Positions 60,171 through 64,000 of a stretch of DNA of 64,000 nt are shown in pieces. Under the pieces are notes generated by a model that was not told where the DNA came from, did no database searches, and was given only the letters and a program-made list of their open reading frames with translations. The translations under genes and the position numbers were made by a program. The stretch lies in NCBI RefSeq assembly GCF_001613145.1, contig NZ_BDBU01000008.1, forward strand, positions 91,962 to 155,961. Direction: 5' to 3'. The number at the start of each line of letters is the position of its first letter. The first letter of the stretch is position 1. The stretch comes from Nocardia jejuensis NBRC 103114. Lineage in GTDB: Bacteria > Actinomycetota > Actinomycetes > Mycobacteriales > Mycobacteriaceae.

Positions 60171-61406
60171 ATGCCCCGCAGTGCCCATCCCGTCGCGCGC
60201 CCCGACACCGATCCCGTCGCCTCGTCCGGGGTGCGCGTCCTCGCGCGTCCTCGCACCCCGTCCGGCAGCCGCCGGTGGGTGCTTCCGGTCGCCGCCGCGC
60301 TGGGAGTCGTTCTCGCCTCGAGCACTGTCACCGGTGCGGGAAGCGCTTCGGCGGAACCCCTCTCACCGGCAGAACTGTTGCAGGTCCAACTCGACGAGGC
60401 GGTCCGGGGCGCGGATGTTCCCGGCGCGCAGCTGGTGCTCAGCACCGGCGGGCAGGTACTTCGGATCAACAGCGGCGCGGGCGATCTCGGTACCGGCGCG
60501 CCGTACCCGGACAATGCCCGGTTCCGCATCGCCAGCAATACCAAATCCTTCGTCGCCGCGGTGGTTCTGCAACTCGTCGGGGAGGGCAGGGTCGAACTGG
60601 ACGCACCCGTCGAACGTTATCTCCCCGGCGTGGTCACCGGCCCCGGCGGTGACGGCGCCGTCATCACCGTGCGAAATCTGTTGCAGCACACCAGCGGAAT
60701 TCCGGACTATCTCACCGACCTCGATCTGGAATCGGTGGATTCGCTGCGGCGCTCCCAGCCGATCGGGGATCTGATCCGATCGGGCCTGAACAAGTCCGCC
60801 GACTTCGACCCCGGAACTCGGACGGAGTATTCGAACACCAATTACCTGCTGGCGGGAGAGCTGGTGGAACGGGTGACCGGAATGGCGATCGGCATCGCGG
60901 TCACCGCGCGCATTCTCCTCCCGCTGGGTTTGCGAAACACCTACTGGCCCTTGTATCCGGCCGAATCGGTGCTGCGCGGTCCGCACGCGCGGGCCTATCA
61001 CCAATTCGGCGACGACCTGGTGGACGTCACCGATATCGACGCGGGCTGGGGCCTGCCCGACGGCGCGATGGTATCCACCGGCGCGGACCTGAACACCTAT
61101 TTCACGGCGCTGCTCTCGGGCCGGGTGCTGCCGCCCGCACAACTCTCGCAAATGCAGCAGACGGTGCCCAGTAGCGACCTCCGCCGATCGGAGGATTTCG
61201 GCCTGGGACTTTTCCATTGGACGACCTCGTGCGGCATCGAGGCGTGGGGGCACGGCGGCACCATGCACGGCACCTTCGTCTACGGCGGCGCGACCGCCGA
61301 CAAGTCCGTCACCGTGAGCATGAATCAACTCCCGGATATCCTCGGCGCGCGCACCCGCGACATAGACCTGGACGAGGTGGTGGACACGGCCCTGTGCAAC
61401 TCCTGA
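60171..61406 (+). CDS. Secreted serine hydrolase (beta-lactamase/DD-carboxypeptidase family)
   Basis: A 411-residue exported protein of the class C beta-lactamase-related family. A long signal region (residues 1-61, twin arginine-like SRRW then hydrophobic core, ASA-EP) precedes the enzyme. SNTK at 122-125 (Ser122, Lys125), YSN at 220-222 and WGHGGTMHG near 362 are the three catalytic boxes. It may act on peptidoglycan peptides or esters. Starts at ATG 60171 behind GGAGG. The pseudogene at 32523-32690 is a decayed relative of this type. Confidence 0.88.
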   Translation: MPRSAHPVARPDTDPVASSGVRVLARPRTPSGSRRWVLPVAAALGVVLASSTVTGAGSASAEPLSPAELLQVQLDEAVRGADVPGAQLVLSTGGQVLRINSGAGDLGTGAPYPDNARFRIASNTKSFVAAVVLQLVGEGRVELDAPVERYLPGVVTGPGGDGAVITVRNLLQHTSGIPDYLTDLDLESVDSLRRSQPIGDLIRSGLNKSADFDPGTRTEYSNTNYLLAGELVERVTGMAIGIAVTARILLPLGLRNTYWPLYPAESVLRGPHARAYHQFGDDLVDVTDIDAGWGLPDGAMVSTGADLNTYFTALLSGRVLPPAQLSQMQQTVPSSDLRRSEDFGLGLFHWTTSCGIEAWGHGGTMHGTFVYGGATADKSVTVSMNQLPDILGARTRDIDLDEVVDTALCNS

Positions 61407-61610
61407 GTCGATGGGAACGAGGCGATTTCGGCCATTCGCGCGCCCGGATTCCAGCTGTAGCGCCGAGGACACCCGTGCGATACATTTGCCGCGGATTCAT
61501 GCTCGACACGAAGGGGCCCACCCGGTCGGGGTGAACGGGCAACCGCCGCACTGCTGCCCCTGCAATGCTACGACCGGCGCATCGCCGCCGGATTCCGGAA
61601 GGATTTGCGA

Positions 61611-62873
61611 GTGGGGAAGTCTGGCGCGGGGGACGGTGCCGGGATAGTGCGAGTGCTGGTCGACAACGGGGATTACGACCTGCACGATCGCGGTGTCATC
61701 GCCGCGATGACGATCACCGTGGAACGGTTGCGCGCGCTCTGGCCGCACGCGCGCATCGGGGTGCTCACCGAGCAGCCACATGTGTTGCGGGCCTTGCTGC
61801 CCGACGCCGAACCGATCGTGCCCAGCACGGGCGGGCAGTGGGGCAAGGGCGGGGTGGCCGGGCGGATCGACCAGGTCGCCGCCGTGAAACTGATCGGCCC
61901 CGCGGCGCTGCACTGGCGCGCGGCCACGGAGGTGCCCGCGCAGCGGCTGCGCGGCCTGCGGGAGCGCGCGCGGTCGCAGGTGCGGGCACGGATTAACAGT
62001 GGCTGGGAGCCGAGGGACTCGGGCTTGGCTCCGCTGCCCACGGTTCCGGCCGCGGTCACCACCGCGTCGCTGGTCCTCGCCCTGGGCGGTGACTACCTGT
62101 GCGACGAGCGCCGCACCACCGCGCACCGCACCCTCAATCTGCTGGAAGACGCACAGCGACTGGGTATTCCGACCGTGCTGCTCGGTCAGGGCATGGGCCC
62201 GATCGCGGATCCCGAACTGCTGCGCCGGGCCGCGGAGGTGCTGCCCCGGGCCGATCTGATCGCGGTGCGCGAGAACCTGCGCACACCGGCGCTGCTGGCC
62301 GCTCTCGGGGTCACGCCCGAGCGCGTTCTGCTCACCGGTGACGACGCGATCGAGTTCGGCTACCGCACCCGGCGACCCGAGATCGCCGGTGACCTGGGCG
62401 TGTGCCGCCACACCATGCCCCTGCTCGCGAACGAGCCCCGGGTGCGCCCGGTGCTCGGGCGCACCGACACCGCACAGGAGGTGGCGCGCCGGGTGACGCG
62501 CTGCCGGGTCCTGCTCACCGACGCCTATCACCTGGCGGTTCTTGCCCTGTCCCAGGGCATTCCGGCGGTCGCTGTAACGGGGTCCGGGGCCGCCGACGAC
62601 AAGTTTCGTGGGCTGGCCGATATGTTCGAATCCGACGCAACCGGCGCCGGATTGCGGATCGTGCACCTCGGCGCGGACGACTTCGACACCGAACTGACCC
62701 GGGCGATCGGGGAACTGTGGGAGTCCGCTCCGGAATTGCGGGATACGTTGCAGCAGAGAGCCGTCGAGCAGATCGACGCCGGCCGCGCGGCCCTGGAGCG
62801 TGTGCGCGGGCTGGTCGCGGCCGGATCGGCGGGCCGGCCCGTCGCATCCGCCACTGCTGCTCAGGGGACATGA
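61611..62873 (+). CDS. Polysaccharide pyruvyltransferase family protein
   Basis: A 420-residue protein of the PS_pyruv_trans family. VLVDNGDYDLHDRGVIAAMTITVERLRALWPHARIGVLTEQP is the GT-B-like N-terminus; LGGDYLCDERRTTAHRTLNLLEDAQRLGIPTVLLGQGMGPI and LIAVRENLRTPALLAALGV are family signatures, and LTDAYHLAVLALSQGIPAVAV closes the second domain. Such enzymes attach ketal pyruvate from PEP to surface glycans. GGAAGGA lies 7 bases before GTG 61611. It overlaps the glycosyltransferase gene by four bases (ATGA). Confidence 0.85.
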   Translation: MGKSGAGDGAGIVRVLVDNGDYDLHDRGVIAAMTITVERLRALWPHARIGVLTEQPHVLRALLPDAEPIVPSTGGQWGKGGVAGRIDQVAAVKLIGPAALHWRAATEVPAQRLRGLRERARSQVRARINSGWEPRDSGLAPLPTVPAAVTTASLVLALGGDYLCDERRTTAHRTLNLLEDAQRLGIPTVLLGQGMGPIADPELLRRAAEVLPRADLIAVRENLRTPALLAALGVTPERVLLTGDDAIEFGYRTRRPEIAGDLGVCRHTMPLLANEPRVRPVLGRTDTAQEVARRVTRCRVLLTDAYHLAVLALSQGIPAVAVTGSGAADDKFRGLADMFESDATGAGLRIVHLGADDFDTELTRAIGELWESAPELRDTLQQRAVEQIDAGRAALERVRGLVAAGSAGRPVASATAAQGT

Positions 62874-63709
62874 TGGCAAACCTGTCGGTGTGCGTTCCGG
62901 TCCGCAATTCCGGACGCGCCCTGGCCACGACGCTGCGCTCGATTCTGGACCAGGACATCGATTTCGAAGTGATCGTTCTGGACAATGCCAGCACCGACGA
63001 CACCCGCGCCGTCGCCGAATCCTTCCAGGACTCCCGAATCCGGGTCGTCCGCAACGAACTCGTCCTGCCGATCGGCGAGAACTGGAACAAGGCGGTGTCG
63101 CTGTCGAGCCGCCGTCTGGTGAAGGTGATCAGTACCGATGACCTGCTGCTGCCCTGCGCGCTGGATCAGCAGGTGGAGATCATGGGGGACAACGGCATCG
63201 CCGTGTGCTCGGCCAGATACCGGGTGATCGACGAGCAGGGCGTCGTCGAGCGCGGCGATCTGGGACTGCCGAGCCTGCTGGGCCCGCGCGACGCGCGCAC
63301 CCTGCTGCGGGTGATCGTGCGTCGTGGTCCGTCCGAGCTCGGGCCGGTCGCCGCCGCCATCTTCCGCCGCGCGGATTTCGACCGGGTCGGCGGTTTCCGC
63401 GGCGATCTGCTGCTGCCGATGGATGTGGACCTGCTCGCGCGACTCAGCGCCTTCGGGCAGTTCTTCGGCCTGCCGCAGGTGTTGTTCGCTTGGCGCAGTG
63501 CGAGTTTCGCGCGCAGTATCGACACGTCGGGGGTCGGCACGATGGCGGAGATGGTTCGGTTCCACCATCGCCTCGGTGCGGAGTATCCGCAATTGCTCGG
63601 CCGCGGAACGATTCTCGGCGGTGACCTGCGACTGGCCCGAGTCGCCGCCGGTCGAGTCCGGGGCCGGGCAGTGTCTGCGGCACAGCGCTTGTCGGCAACG
63701 GCGCGCTGA
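62870..63709 (+). CDS. Family 2 glycosyltransferase
   Basis: A 279-residue GT-A enzyme. LSVCVPVRNSGRALATTLRSILDQDIDFEVIVLDNASTDDT is the nucleotide-sugar-binding region, VISTDDLLLP carries the DxD-like metal site, and DVDLLARLSAFG the catalytic-base region. Sugar donor and acceptor unknown. The ATG overlaps the pyruvyltransferase stop, so both act on one glycan, probably a surface polymer or glycolipid. The C-terminus is basic. A 14-bp-arm hairpin follows. Confidence 0.88.
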   Translation: MMANLSVCVPVRNSGRALATTLRSILDQDIDFEVIVLDNASTDDTRAVAESFQDSRIRVVRNELVLPIGENWNKAVSLSSRRLVKVISTDDLLLPCALDQQVEIMGDNGIAVCSARYRVIDEQGVVERGDLGLPSLLGPRDARTLLRVIVRRGPSELGPVAAAIFRRADFDRVGGFRGDLLLPMDVDLLARLSAFGQFFGLPQVLFAWRSASFARSIDTSGVGTMAEMVRFHHRLGAEYPQLLGRGTILGGDLRLARVAAGRVRGRAVSAAQRLSATAR

Positions 63710-63731
63710 GGTTCGAAGAACGCACGCCTGT

Positions 63732-63764
63732 TCCGGTGATCCCGGTTCGCCCGGGATCACCGGA
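63732..63764. terminator. Hairpin after the glycosyltransferase gene
   Basis: TCCGGTGATCCCGG and CCGGGATCACCGGA are perfect 14-bp arms around a TTCGC loop, between the stops of convergent genes. No T-run. Confidence 0.75.
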
Positions 63765-63842
63765 GGCTGGTCCCGCGACAGATCTGCTCGGAGTTCGGTC
63801 GGCCGGGACCCTCGCTCAGGTGAGCACTCGGTCGGTCGGAAC

Positions 63843-64000
63843 TCAGATGGTCCAGAGCGGACCGTAGGTCATCACGATATCGCCGTTGCTGCTCACGATC
63901 CGTACCCACGGCCGGATGGTGACCTGGCCGAGTACGCCGGTGACGCTGCCGTGGAATCCGGACATCCGGATGTACCCGTCCTTGCCGCCGACGCCGCCGC
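63843..64000 (-). CDS. C-terminal end of a small, probably secreted protein (cut by window edge)
   Basis: The last 52 residues of a minus-strand frame are visible: GKDGYIRMSGFHGSVTGVLG, then QVTIRPWVRIVSSNGDIVMT and YGPLWTI before TGA 63845-63843. Glycine- and beta-strand-rich, like small exported proteins of Nocardia, but I recognise no family. Convergent with the glycosyltransferase. Confidence 0.55.
   Translation of the reverse strand, partial: GGVGGKDGYIRMSGFHGSVTGVLGQVTIRPWVRIVSSNGDIVMTYGPLWTI

Overview
The window is very GC-rich, gene-dense actinobacterial chromosome, and the gene content points to a mycolic-acid-containing member of the Corynebacteriales, most probably Nocardia. It holds a complete mce lipid-import operon with its mas gene, a mycolic-type cyclopropane synthase, an alkB-rubredoxin-rubredoxin-reductase cluster, a wax ester synthase/DGAT with a two-domain fatty acyl reductase, a cutinase, a UsfY/RsbW-type stress locus and a Scr1-type XRE/DUF397 locus. 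I see no rRNA, tRNA, CRISPR array, insertion sequence or prophage. Genus assignment is an inference from this combination. The first and last genes are cut by the window edges.

Layout. 1-11.6 kb: mixed metabolic genes (PPOX-fold proteins, arfB, methyltransferase, SDR, PhaC-like hydrolase, NYN nuclease, NmrA-type reductase with a divergent TetR, secreted SGNH hydrolase, amino acid permease, HpnE-like flavoprotein). 11.6-14.8 kb: a TetR beside a tandem pair of DUF2236 oxygenase-like genes. 14.8-18.5 kb: SDR/HxlR divergent pair, a membrane-anchored polysaccharide deacetylase and a GntR regulator. 18.5-21.2 kb: an accessory-looking stretch with a solitary VirB2/TrbC-like two-helix protein, DUF397 and Scr1-type XRE genes, and two small minus-strand genes whose promoters carry the same 20-bp operator-like palindrome. 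21.6-26.2 kb: a sigma-F-type stress module (UsfY-like, thioesterase, STAS, PAS-ANTAR, RsbW, and an Rv2629-like BaeRF2 protein) with no sigma gene present. 26.6-33.3 kb: secreted lipase, acyl-CoA carboxylase beta subunit, ABC1/AarF kinase-like protein, a large conserved hypothetical, the stub of a lost serine hydrolase and a TetR.

33.5-36.4 kb is an alkane hydroxylase operon (alkB, two rubredoxins, rubredoxin reductase; overlapping or closely spaced) ending in an 18-bp-arm hairpin. 36.6-46.3 kb is the mce operon: yrbEA-yrbEB-mceA-F-mas followed by two translationally coupled TetR genes; the first of these has a good Shine-Dalgarno but an ATA codon where its start should be. 46.3-53.9 kb holds lipid and cell-envelope genes: a cyclopropane synthase, an expansin-like protein, an alpha/beta hydrolase, WS/DGAT, cutinase and the bifunctional fatty acyl reductase. 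KstR-type boxes (TnnAACnnGTTnnA) lie in front of the hydrolase and the WS/DGAT. 54.3-58.2 kb: a stand-alone Uma2 protein and an amidohydrolase-SDR-aminotransferase run. 58.3-63.7 kb: a receptor Ser/Thr kinase whose outer domain resembles the mce-associated (Mas) fold, a secreted serine hydrolase, and a pyruvyltransferase-glycosyltransferase pair.

Taken together the central 20 kb reads as lipid acquisition and storage: alkane oxidation, lipid import through Mce, cutinase and lipase outside the cell, and wax ester/TAG synthesis inside. Strong intrinsic hairpins separate most convergent units.
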